Of a DNA stretch of 64,000 nucleotides, positions 46,601 to 58,268 are shown piece after piece (the first letter of the stretch is position 1; each line of letters begins with the position of its first letter). The notes beneath the pieces are model-generated. The model searched no databases. It was given only the letters and a program-made list of their open reading frames with translations, and had not been told where the DNA came from. The DNA lies in contig JAACJK010000165.1 of NCBI GenBank assembly GCA_013368325.1, positions 310,001 to 374,000 on the forward strand, written 5' to 3'. This DNA is from Ephemerocybe angulata. Lineage: Eukaryota > Basidiomycota > Agaricomycetes > Agaricales > Psathyrellaceae. The translations under genes and the position numbers were made by a program.

Positions 46601-49600
46601 ATGTGGAACTCTTCGAGGGTAGGAGGCATTGCACACTGCTGTGTTGCGCACGTTGCGTGGAGACGGTATGTGCTCTACTGTGTACTACCAGATTTCTCCG
46701 AGTCGTCCTTAGAAAGATCGGAGTCCACCTGCGATCATGAAGGTTTTAGAATGAAAAACAAGCAACATAAGCGAAGTTATTGTGCCATTTCCCCGTCGCA
46801 GCACTGAGCTCTACGCGAACTGTGATCGTGCATACAGAGGTATTGTCCTAATATCGCATGTCGGATTATTGGCGCCCACAAAGCGCCCACTAAATCATGG
46901 TTGGGTTTCCGCTTTGGGAAGGGGTGATAGTGACTATAGAGGGCTATTGTCCTGACTTATTGTCTCTTCTGTGATGGAAAGATCAATCAGCTTGTGCTTT
47001 GTTTCTACATGGTGTGGTTGGTTACTACAGACACGGAGTGCAGTGTGTGTATATGGGCTTTGTGGACGTGGTTCGGTTCGAGGTGAACTACTCACCTTCT
47101 TACTTACTGAATACGGTGGTTGTTCCCGATCATCACTTCGCTCGCAGAGCATCGTGTACCGGTTCTGATTAGGGAGTACAGTACGTAGACATCCACTTGA
47201 GTCCTATCATCCTATAGAGGGAAAGTCAAAGCCAAGTCTGATGGTGAAATCGACTGGCAAGTAGGCCTTGGGTGGATATCTCCGTCGAGCTATCCACTAG
47301 GCTTTCCCCCCATCTATCCATCCGACTCCCCGACTAGCCGGCCGTCCACCCGCCAGTCCGACATGCTGACAGACGTATGTAGTGCATGAAGTTAGGTCGC
47401 TAGAAGTGGTTGAGTTGTAGCCTTGTATAGCTTGGGCAAGGTGTCGCATTAGAGTTGAAGACGCGCCGCGGTCATATAACCCTCCGAGGGGAACATCGGC
47501 ACGGGTCCGCTTCAAAACACTCCATTTTACGCCAAATGTCTGTCATATAAACTTTCAGTCTACATACTACCACCACCAATCCCACCATCTACATACTGCT
47601 TGCTAACTAAGGCATAACTAGAATGCTGATGGCGATGAAGACCGACCGACGACGGGACAGACAGACCCACATCGCACTCCGCCGCAATGGTGGCACACGC
47701 CCCACTTGGTTTGGGGAGACCCAGCGCCTCGCCCCGACTCAATTGTAATTAGGTGATTCGTGTACACAACGTGGCGGAGAGTACCACCGGAGCATCCTAG
47801 TGCGGCGCAGCCAGCCAGTTGCACGGCCGGCCATCTTCCTCCTCGAGCCCAGAAGGTGAACCTACAACGTACGTGATATCCAGGCATACGATCATCGTCG
47901 GCATACTTCCAATACAATTGCATCCACATTACGAGGACCGGTGAGGATGTGGTACTGATCGCTGTAGCCTGAGGACACGGAGCCACCGGTGCTGCCGCGC
48001 AGTCTGAGGACACGACGCGGGCGGCGGTACGTATGCACTGCGGCAGGCACACTTGGGATTGATGATATAGCGTCCGCGTCGAGGTGAGCCGTGTCGATAA
48101 TAGGTACGTATGTGCTGTTGAGGTTCAACATTTATGGCAAATGTGGTGTGGTGCGTACTAGTGGTACGAGTCGCTTACGCCGGATGACTCGGAGGCAATC
48201 TGCCGAGCGCGCGTGGAAGCTAAGCGCTAAGCGCCCAAAAGCTAAAGTCGAACCACCTGGGCGCGTCCAACTTAAAGTGAGTCGACACTCGCGCACACCA
48301 GCGTGCCATTCGGACCCGAGCCTGGCAGTGTTTCTAAGCCCACTGTAATAAAAATCTTTTGAAACAGACTTGTCGACCGACACATGTCACCTGCTCCACT
48401 AAATTGCACTAGAAGTGGGTTTAAAGGAAGTAAGTAAGTATAAGGTAACCGGCATGCTGTTAGGCCAAGTTGTGTTGGTCTTGTGTTTCCAGATAACCTG
48501 GAGATAGATGGATGCTGTGATGATTTGATTAGGCCGAGTGCGTGAGCAATGCTACCTCAAAGGATCCCGCAGACGCCGACTCTTGAGGTTGAAACTCAAG
48601 CGCCCTCGGGGCCCGGCGGCATGCTGTTAAACTTGGGTCACGCAAATGTAAACGATCCTAGGCTTTGTACTATGTAAGTGTGTAAAGAAGATTGAAATTT
48701 GCCAGCTTCGTGGTCCCGAACACGACTGGAATAGACACAGGTGCTGTTGAATCAGCGAGATTCTCGGCGTCTCGTGATACATGCAGCCAAGATGTTAGGC
48801 AGCAACTTGGTATGTATACCATGGAGTAATTATACTTACTCGAACATGTGCGGCCAGCGGAATCGGAGGTTTGATCGGGGATGTTGATGTCGACGAGCGA
48901 TTACCCAGGAAGTCGACTCGCCGGGGGTAGAGGGGCGGCGAACACTGGAGTGCACTGCATTTAGATTTGTTGCGCTGGATAAATCGAATTTGACGGGATA
49001 AATGAATGAATTTTTGGAGCGTTGTCAAAGAGAGAGGAGACAACCTTCGCGCGATGGAGAAGCTACCGAGAGCCTCTATATGTAGAGTTGTGGTCCCGCG
49101 ACGCCTTTTGGGGGGCCCAGGGTTCATTTGCGTTGATTAATGAGTCGATTTCAGCCAGGAAGCTTTGCCAGTCTAAGGCCCATCACCGCACTCGAGTTCA
49201 ATGAAGTCAAAGCCTGTCAGGTTTACGATTAACCTCAGGCTCATATCATATCATAGTAATCTGCTCGTAATCTATCGACCCCGCTCGAAGACTCACGGCG
49301 AACCATGAACCGGGAGAAGGGCTCCTCTCCACGATCGCGGCTGGCTCGAAGAAGGGTTGCAACCCGAGCTGGGCTCTCGGTCTCGGTGAGCAAGACCTAC
49401 GACGAAGCCGTATCACGGGAACGGTATGCCAAGGGCGGCCTTGAGCGACGGGGCAGAGCCACGAGGAAGCCCATTCAATCTATATAAACATCCATCCATC
49501 CATCCCTGCGCGATGATCGATCGACAACATAGCGGGAGAAGAGAACCTACCCTGTTCGGGTCTGTATGAGCTTGGCTCGTTCTCCTGAGGAGGGAAGATG

Positions 49601-52500
49601 GGCGCTTATTCGATGATGAGCACTGAATAGGGGTCGTGGCCGGCTTCATTTTACTTCCACGGGCCGCCGAGTAATGAACTGAAAGCGGACATGGGAAACG
49701 TGGGCTCGGGAGAATGGGGTCCCCAGTGGCCCCCCAGCTCGCTTGCGAGCAGGGTGTGGGTGCCAGCTGACTCGAGCTGATTAACTGACTGACTGTGACT
49801 TTCGGCGGAATAAAGTGATAGAAGCTTCGACTCACATCGTCGCGACTCGGCATCTATTGGAAAGATATTCGTGTGTAAGTCGGAATTCTAGTACAATAGA
49901 TTAGATGGCCTGTGGACGAGTGCTGTCTATATCCTGAGAGAAAGTGTAACAGATGGATGTTAAGGAATTCTCGAGTGCTCTCGTGTGCTGTTTAAGCGTG
50001 TGGTACGTATGCCATGCGCGGTTCCCACCCTCGAATTTTTCGAAAGGAAACTTCTCACCCCATTATCGCGAAGTTGAGCTAGCGAGAGATATTCTAAGCA
50101 TCTACTCCAAGCTGCATTATCAGCTGGTACACAAGGTAGATAAAATACACCCCAGGATCCGTACGTCTTTCCCTACTTTCACAAATCACACCCACTATCT
50201 ATCGAATACGTGCCTAGCATGATCGAGAAAGCGGCGTCGCCCCCTCACCCGACGCTTTAAAACTTCATATCTACACCTCCAAATATATAATCGCGCCCAG
50301 AATACCTGCGCTATGCCCTCGCGGGATTCATGAACAGCATATCTGAGCCCAAAGGCCACCTGATAACCTCATGTGCAGCCCCCAGTAGACCCTGGCACTG
50401 CGCTTGTGGCGTCCACCCAGAATTTCGTTCTGAGCATGCCGAATCGAGAGGCATGTGTGCCCGTAGCTGTGGAAGCGGCGTCGCGCATGGCCACCGATAT
50501 TCCGAAGAAGCAGCGCTGCAAGTGGATATGAAGGCACGGTACACGCAGGAAGGCACTAATACTCCGATTCCATCTATGTCGCTATCTGGGCGGCGGCGGG
50601 AGGGGTTGGAGTACTTAGTGTGGCGGATGTGCTTGAGGGCAGTAAGGAAAGAAGGGTCTCATCGGTTCTTGGCTCGAGGCGAATTGGTTCGGTTGACGGA
50701 TTTGTAAGATGTGGCTGTGAAGTTGGGGCGTGCTTCGTTTTTGTGTGATTGGCGCCCGTTGGGTGCCCTGCCTGGCACTTTGTGGGGGCCACTTGATCAA
50801 TGCGCGAATCATGGAAAGAAGATTCGAAGGTCTATAGGCAGTGAATGTTGGAAGTGAGCAGTACAACGCCGCTTCTGATGTATCATTGTGCTTTTGGTGG
50901 ACGCTCGACTTACTGATCCACGTTTTCCTGTCTGGGGGGCTTTCGAGAGCATCGGAGGATAGAAGAAGGATCATACAGCTCAATTCGTCTTTGTGGATCA
51001 GCATCATATCATGATCATCGTCGACCCGATGAGGTGAGCCATTCACAAGAGAAAGTGCGTACTCTTGGATTTGCCCTTCCCTCCTTGTTCCAATACAGTT
51101 CTTGTGCTCTTTATCAGGGCTAAAGGGAGCATCGGGGACAGCCTTTGACTTTTTGTTCGAGCCATGCACGGATAACCGTTATCGAGAGAAAGACAATACC
51201 TTGACAAAGTCGCCGGCGCTTATTGTCCTTTCCAGATAAGGAAGGAGCCATTTGATGGAACTTCGGGCCGAACAAGTTCGCCCTCTTTATCTCTCTTCGC
51301 CGTTTGCACGATGCACGCCCCAACATGCATGCTGGAGCCAAGCGCAGTCTACACGCTTTACAGTGGAGTATGTCAGAGTATACTCTCGGAAGCGTGTTGA
51401 GAAGGCTGTTGAGCTTCGACTTCGACAGGCTGGGTGAATGTTGCATGTTCGCGCCTGGGCTAAACGAGGGTCCTACAGCATATGCTGTTGACCTTGTATT
51501 AAATTGGCACGAGGCATATGCTCATAGTATGGCGCAGGGTCCGAAGGTACCTCGAGGCAAAGGAAGTGACTGAATATGCCATGGGCAATTGAATTTCGTA
51601 AAGCTGTTCGATGTGAAAGGGGGTTGGAAAGCTCAACTGGTTCACTTCACGAATAAGGTTGAGAGCGTGCACATGTCGAGCAACCCGAGAAAGCCTTATT
51701 TGATATCAGAATGCGCCATACTCTGTCATCGCCAGTGCTATCTGTAAAGCATAGAGCGATGATAAAGAGTCAAAAGTGGGCTGCCGGAGATAAATTGCTT
51801 CCATCATCCATTCCTAATTGCGCATCAGCTCTCTATCGTCAAGGACAAGAAGTCTTGTAGAGAGCCAAAGAAGGCATCTCAGCCTGGAGAAAGAAATTTG
51901 GGCTTCGAATGATGGACGCCTTTGACGGGCGTCTCTGGAAACTACTCAGAGATCCTTTTTCTCTTCGCATCGACATCGCGAGCAGTTGACAGCACCGCAT
52001 TGCAGAATGGGAATTGCACCGGTTGTTCTGCAGAGAAAGGAGGCTCGGGTTAGATATCGAGTCAAACACCACTCAAAGCTTCACCATCAGCACAGATAAG
52101 TCGAAGAATTTGAGAATGCAGGGTTTGTCTCAGTCCCGACTCCCGAGCCCCCGATTCCCAATCCCGGCAAAATCATCGATGATGGTGACAAACGCGAAAC
52201 GCGAACCAGCTTGCCTCGCAGACAAAATGCGTCAAACAGAGGCTGGCTCAACAAGAAAATTGCTGATTTCCTCGAGCCCCGTCGGCGTTAGTACCAAGGT
52301 AAGTTAGTCTGTCGTACTCAGGCTTGAGATCCGGGGATTGCTCCTCAGGGATAGGACAAGGAAATTTGAGAAGATCGCGTGAGCGCATACATACAGTCCG
52401 GTCGAGTCACTAGATCTCAAGCATATTGGCGGGTTTCCGGTTCTTTAGCCTGGGAAGAATGGAGACGGGTGTCGGGGCGTCCATTGTAGGGTCTCTGACA
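43619..52500. other. Gene-poor region, about 8.9 kb
   Basis: 43940-44030 is pyrimidine-rich and probably belongs to the cyclin promoter. 45236-45265 is a gata microsatellite, and 49487-49504 is catc-rich. AAGCGCCC or its complement occurs at 45592, 46881, 48229, 48598 and 49600. A two-exon frame on the - strand near 51250-51120 stops after 26 residues. I see no recognisable protein or RNA gene. Confidence 0.4.
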
Positions 52501-55224
52501 ATGGAATGTTCAGTGATGCGTCGGAGCTAAGAGCCGTACGTTACTGTTTGGGATGGAAAAAGTTCTCCGCGCCCTGTGAACTTGCTTGTGAATCGCGCGA
52601 CGCGAGGGCGCAATACGGGAGTGATGGCGTTGAGGGTGTCCTGATGGTCGTATAGGCTTGCCGCCGCATTGTTCTCCAGAACGGTGCACATTGCCAGGCG
52701 ACTCTTGCTGCATTGTTCGACCTCCTGGGTAAGAGGGGATCATCGCGCCCTGATTGACTTTGAGCATTGTTCAACCGAAGCGACACAGGGTTTCATAGAT
52801 TTCGCGTTCCCGAAGTATATGTGTGCTTTGGGTAGCTGGATTTGACTCGTTAGAGTCGGTTGGACGATCTTGAGTGAGACGGCATGGGGTAAAGGGAGCA
52901 AAATCTGTTCAGTATTACGTTTTAGTGAATCCGGCAACTTCAAGGGCGCTTCGACGCGCTTTTGTTCCCCATATATGGAGTTTGAGGCATTCAGGGCGCA
53001 CTGATGCGCAATTGTGAGCGTTCCAGCGTTGATGACGCCTTCAGAGTCATACGAAGTGGTTGTGGGGGAAGGACTTGGTGTTTCCCCGCGGTTCGATCGT
53101 GAAGCTGACCAATACTTTCCCAGGCCGAAATTGAGCGCTTTTTTTTTTTTTTTTTTTTTTTTAAGTCTCTGTTTAACGTGCTAGGAGGCAAGGTAGGGTG
53201 TGCCAAGGACACGGGTACATGGGTATGGTACCTATTAATGGGGGAGTCCGTGTAACATTTTGAGAAAGGAAAATGAGAAAAGAAATAGCGGTTTGTTGTA
53301 AAGCTTTCTGGTGAAGGGGGTGTGTCGTATGGGTAGTTGGATTTGTGGACAGTCCGTTGGCGGTGTCCTTTTGGCTGGTGCAGCGGAGCTGCAGAGTGTG
53401 TATTGAGGTGCGGCGTGCTGCGCAGTTGGTGCGCCGTTCATGGGTTGTTGCGACTGTTTTGGGTGCTTCATCGTCTGGGCCCCGTGGGTCACCCGCCTCC
53501 CACTTCGATTCCTTCCTCTACCCCACCGCGAAGCAGGCACTTGCAGCGTCAGCCTCACCATCTCTTCGGAATCGCGATAGGCTGTGCCCATCGCTAAAGT
53601 TGGCGATGGAAAACTCAAGGTACAGAACGCTAAAACTTATTCAATCCGTTGGTCTGGTGACGGCTGCGCTGGTAACTATTACGACGCGATACCTTATCCT
53701 CAAGAGCTTCGACTTCGAGTTACTCTACGCATGAACTGCTGTGGCAAAGCTCCTAGCAACTAACTATGCCTTCAAACCTTCCGGCTTCACTTCATGTGTT
53801 TCACTGCTGGCGCTTGCTGATCACCTTGGCTAGTCGAAGAGGAAGGAAAGGCAACCTCTCTGTCCCGGAAACCCTGGACCCACCACGCTGTGTGCCCTAT
53901 GGGTGCTCTAGCTCCGAAATGCATACATTCTAGCGACGGAGCTGATCTGGAGAAAGGCAACGAAGAATCTCGGTTGTGGCCGATCGCTTTTCCAAAGGTT
54001 CGTTTGCGCCATTCCCTCATATCGCGCTTACTGCCTACAGAAATGAGCTGTGATATCGAGTTGAATCACTGGTACCCTCTAGGCAAAAGCTCCATTCCAT
54101 GGCAAGAACTTAGCCGCTTCGTTTCATGTCGCACTCAGTAACGTTGTCCATCACACCAGCTCTGCGCCGGACGTTATCCTTCCTGAATCCAAGGGCACTC
54201 CTCTACTGGCGACAGACGGGACCTTTGCGCAGCAGAACTCCTGACCTTTCTATCTGCCATACAAACTTTCTGGTCTCATAGAATGGTCTGGTTATGGCAT
54301 CGTCTCGTCTGGAAAGAACACGCTCTTGACTTGGCCCACGTATCCCGCTGAGCAGCCACAGTATCCACCCCGGATCCAAGACTGAGGTTCTCGCCCACCT
54401 GAAATATGATCTTGGCAGTCGTCATCGCTCACGTTATCGGAAGACTTGGTTCTCTTTCACTTCTCGATCCATTCGGAGAAAGTGTGCTCTTGGAATGAGC
54501 TCGTGGGCTTCGAAAGCAGAATCTTACACCACCACCGCCTGTTGCCCTCGGGAGAACATCGTTCTTAGAAAATCCCGTGTAATTGCACGGTCTGACTCTG
54601 AGGATCCAGGCTGCGTGTTTGGCCGTAGGCTACTATGCCGGCCCGGAGCTTTGGCCAGTGGCTTGTGATAAGCTTACTACCTTTCGGCGACAGTCTCGAG
54701 ATTCTATTGCCGTCGTATCGATGAAAAGTGAATGTACGACGGGATCTTACCGGGACCAAATTGCTGGCGCATGCTCGGCGTTACTCTTGAGTGGCTCGGA
54801 ACGAACCATCTCGCTCCCACTTCTGAAGCCGAGCCGCAAAGGCAGAACCTCTTGGATTTTCGTTAGGCTATGGTTTCAATAAAGACTCGATCCTTGCCCA
54901 ATACACGTCTTACCACTGTTACAAGGCTATCATCCACTGCCGGCGTTCCAGGTGCATATCACCCTCACCTATGGGCTGAGACAGAGATGAAAGAACCGAG
55001 ATATGAAGGTGCGCGATGATAGCCTTTAATCCCCAGAGATAAGGCTTCCAACTTCGTAATTCTAGCGGGATCGCGAGCTGCTTGGCAACGGTGCGTAGAA
55101 GGATGTCCGCCCCTGACATCCAGCTATCTTGGTGTAGCGCCCCGTATCCTGTGGAACGGCGCTGTGACAGAAGGATGTACCTGACCCTACACTTTCTGGG
55201 CGAATAAGCGGCAGCCATGCTCAT
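52501..55224. other. Gene-poor region with poly-T tract
   Basis: The longest frames (127-129 codons near 53235-53734) lie on both strands over the same bases and carry no motif. Nothing else is recognised apart from the 24-base T run at 53139. Confidence 0.4.
53139..53162. repeat. Poly-T tract (24 T)
   Basis: An uninterrupted run of 24 T follows ttgagcgc. It could be the A tail of a retroposed sequence on the - strand, or a simple homopolymer. No target duplication was found. Confidence 0.8.
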
Positions 55225-55239
55225 GGTTTGGACTCAGCG

Positions 55240-55291
55240 CAGATTCGAGCTAGCCGCCTCGCGAACCTTAACTTTACCGTTGCTTAGGCAA
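55240..55291 (-). other. tRNA-like A and B boxes
   Basis: On the - strand TTGCCTAAGCAACGG (55291-55277) resembles an A box and AGCTCGAATCTG (55251-55240) a B box, at tRNA-like spacing. Acceptor and T stems do not pair well, so it is at best a tRNA relic or SINE head. It sits about 220 bases from MITE 2. Confidence 0.3.
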
Positions 55292-55510
55292 ATTGGGCTC
55301 ACCCTCGGCGACTCCAACCCCGAGCCCGCTCGATCCTGCGTCTCATTTGTCAACCTGATGCAAAGGATTTATATCATTGTAAGTCGCCGTTATTACTCAG
55401 TAAGCGCTAAGGCCTCCACCGGGTTAGTCGTATCTCAAAATGGACACTTTTGGAGGACAAAATGTTCGTGGTATTTTATCTTGGGGATTATGATTCCGGT
55501 GGCTGACTGA

Positions 55511-55629
55511 TAGACCTGTAACAGGCCGGTCACGTTTTGCAACGTCTATGATGGCTGCAAGCCGGTCGATACGACCGGTTTGTAAACCGTCATAGACGTT
55601 GAAAACGTGACCGACCGGTTACCGGTCTA
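55511..55629. mobile_element. MITE 2, 119-bp fold-back element, 9-bp target duplication
   Basis: Almost the whole element is a hairpin. The left end TAGACCTGTAACAGGCCG pairs with the right end, which reads TAGACCGGTAACCGGTCG on the complement. Both arms then share CGGTCACGTTTT and AACGTCTATGA. It is flanked by the perfect 9-base repeat gctgactga at 55502-55510 and 55630-55638. The terminal TAGACCGGTAACC matches MITE 1 inside the CENP-C locus, so the two are one family. Confidence 0.88.
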
Positions 55630-55638
55630 GCTGACTGA

Positions 55639-57240
55639 TAGCTTCAAAGAATCTACGCTGCGCAGACGATGCCGTTTATAAGCCAATCGGATTTCTCAAG
55701 ACTAATTACAAGACTCCCGCGTTTAATTGCGCCTTTCCGGCGGGGATTTGTCATAATGTTGGGTTTCTGAGAGGTGTTCTTCCGGCTCTCTTCCGCGAAA
55801 TGGCAATTGCCTTTCATAAAGGGCGAACCAAAAGGTATCATTCGAATAATCTGGGCCAAGCCGAACTGACCGTCCAGGTCAATCTACTACGCGCCAACGG
55901 CTTCCTATCTACAGTACCAAAGTTCGCATCCTGAAACCAGATGTGTTTGATATCGCATCTTCGTCAGGCACCCGAGCTACCAGCAACCGTCTACAGTCCA
56001 AATTAGATTTTGGATGCATAGGACCTTGCTGATAATCTCAGGTACTATTCGCCACAACGACCTTCTCAGCCCTGGCAGCCCAGTTCCGTGTTGCGTTCGT
56101 TCCTTGAGGACCCATCATAGCCCTGCTCTGAGCTCAGGATGCCTGAAGAATCTGCGGAACAGCTGTGACGCCTGATTTGACGGCAACTCCGAGCGGAATC
56201 ATGCAAGAGTGGGTACGGACTGAATTCCGCGTTTGTTTCTAATGGGCCGATGTTAGCGCACGAACGACTAGTCGGGAGATTCAATTTCCACCTTTTCAGT
56301 CAAGAGGCCTTGGGGACTGGAAATGGCCTATCGATTCGTCATTCTCACCTTCGTCTTGGAGCATGGGTTAAGGATTTAGTAAAGGAATAATGGCCAATAA
56401 TGAGATAATCTCTGCGAGTCTTCGTCTACCTCTCGCGTGGATGGTTGTATCAGGCTTCTATTAGTTGTAGCATTACTCAAGGCATTACTATCCTTTACAC
56501 ATCACCGACTCACAGTGGCATTCATCTGGCAGATTTATAGGTACATATCTAATCTGTCTGTCCCGGAGGTGAGCAGACGCTTCGTGAGGTACGTTCACGT
56601 CGCAGGCAACGCGTGACGCCTTCTTTAGAAGATTCGCGATGAACCACCTGGATCTCGCTGGCGCTGACAGAAGCCACGCGAACGTCGGTTGGACTCGAAC
56701 CAGAGATCTCGCTTATCTCAAAAGGAAGAATTTCTCCCTTATAAGCGGACCATAGATCTCTGAGGAAAAGCCTGGACAGGTTGGGTAGTATTGGAATTTG
56801 AGTTTGAGGGAAAGTTCTGTCTACCAGAATGGAACGAGCGCATCAGTATTCGTCGGGACTCAAGGTCAAGGCGTTAGATAATTAAGGATACCGATCCGGA
56901 GCAACGAGTAAGTAGTACGCCGTATCGTGTTGGGGCTTTCAGAAGCCTACGTAGCGGGACCAGAGCGAAGCATAAGGCTGATGATCGACCTCGCAGCGTG
57001 GGATTGCGATAGGCGCTGGATTGGCGCCCATTTTGAACAAAGATTCGGTTGGTTCTCCTGGGGAGAGGTGCTCACTACAGGTGAGAGCCCGGATGCTTCA
57101 TGTCCAGTCGAGAAGGCTTACTCGTTAATAGCCTGCGATTATAATCCGTTCTTGTGTCGCATTTGTTAGCCCGACTGATAGGTATCATATCGACCACGCA
57201 GGTATCGTCTTTGTCGAAGATAGCGTAGCTAGCACAACTA
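55639..57240. other. Intergenic, no confident gene
   Basis: This region contains the hairpin at 56701-56762. No coding region is recognised. Confidence 0.4.
56701..56762. repeat. Imperfect palindrome next to a B-box-like sequence
   Basis: CAGAGATCT (56701-56709) pairs with AGATCTCTG (56754-56762), and CGCTTAT (56710-56716) pairs with ATAAGCG (56741-56747). The loop GGAAGAATTTCTCC is also partly self-complementary. On the - strand GGTTCGAGTCC (about 56701-56691), a perfect Pol III B-box consensus, directly follows. A decayed intron-bearing tRNA (anticodon stem CGCTT/AAGCG) is possible, but no A box or acceptor stem could be fitted. Confidence 0.45.
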
Positions 57241-58182
57241 TTACAAATTCGGGAACCAATCTTTCAGGGCTCCTCCAATACTGGATAGGTTCCCATAGCG
57301 CTCAAGGGAGAGATCCCTCAATTTGGGAAGAGAGCCCCAGGTCAGGCCCATGAATGTGCCCAGGACTGAGTCGCAGTGGTCGGAGCGCTTGAGGGAGAGC
57401 CGCTCGAGAAGCGGCATGTCCTTCCTTGCAATATTCCATCGTCCGGGATTGCGTTCGACCATCTTCAGAAGCAATATACCATCGAGCTCTACGTTATACC
57501 AGCGACTGGCGGTAGAATAGAGGGTCTCGAACGACCGTTCGTACTTGAAGGTATTCTCCATGTCGCTCGAGGAGAAGCGGAAGGTGAGCGGGGAGGTCTT
57601 TGATCGTTGGATGGCGAGCTTCAAAAGGCCAGGACGAAAGGATGGATTGTCGGAGAGGGCGAAAAATGAAGCAATGAGGCGCAGGTCCAGTTCAGACCAG
57701 AGATATGAATGCGTCAAGACGATATTTCTCCAGGCTCTGCAGACTCTTCCAAGGTGTCCTATGTAGGCTCTGTGCCTCGGCTCCTCGACATTGCAGTAAA
57801 TGACGGGACATGTAACTTGGAAGATCTTGCCGAGCAGTTCGTCTGGGATGTTGTTGATATAGTCCTTGAGTAGGATACACCAGTTAGATTGACGCAAAAC
57901 TGCCGGATCGTGACTTTACTCACCATCGTTGTTGAGTGCCGTCAATGCAGGACTACCCCTATTGACGCGGTCGTGTCGCGTTTGGACCTGCCTTGCGACC
58001 GAATATAAACTTATTGTTCTGTTCAGCAAGGAAGGGTCAGAGCTTACAGTTATGTCTGTTATTGTCGTTCGAAGGGCTCCAGGGACGTATTTGAGGTACT
58101 CGTCGAGTCGGACACGAGGGGCCAGCAGACGTAAACGTCGAGAACGGAGCCGCAACACAGCCGCTGGATGCCGCAAACGCAT
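57241..58182 (-). pseudogene. F-box protein, short and probably truncated
   Basis: The exon 57864-57241 encodes DYINNIPDELLGKIFQVTCP, then VCRAWRNIVLTHSYLWSELD, a clear F-box. It goes on to LLERLSLKRS and LPKLRDLSLERYG, as in LRR-like F-box proteins, but stops after about 208 residues, where relatives usually run past 450. An upstream frame from ATG 58182 (88 codons, ending ALNNDGE) looks coding and is followed by a donor at 57917. The acceptor at 57865 gives the wrong phase, and the only phase-correct join would need a 24-base intron. The alternative is a minimal gene starting with a lone ATG codon before the intron. Both ends are therefore suspect. The start lies 86 bases from the divergent PNS1-like gene. 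Confidence 0.55.
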
Positions 58183-58268
58183 TGCTTACCTAATCCATAC
58201 CCAGGACGGGCGCAGTGAGCTCAGAGGCAGCCTCAAACAGCTTTCTCCCGTCCACAACGACCTCGACG
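58183..58268. promoter_or_regulatory. Short divergent promoter
   Basis: Only 86 bases separate the outward-facing candidate starts of the F-box gene (58182) and the PNS1-like gene (58269). If both starts are right, the 5' untranslated regions overlap or are very short. This also casts doubt on the F-box start. Confidence 0.35.

Noticed and set aside
51120..51250. Two-exon small gene on the - strand (MAPSLSGKDNKRRR)
   Set aside because: Splicing at the apparent GT-AG borders gives only 26 residues and no known motif.
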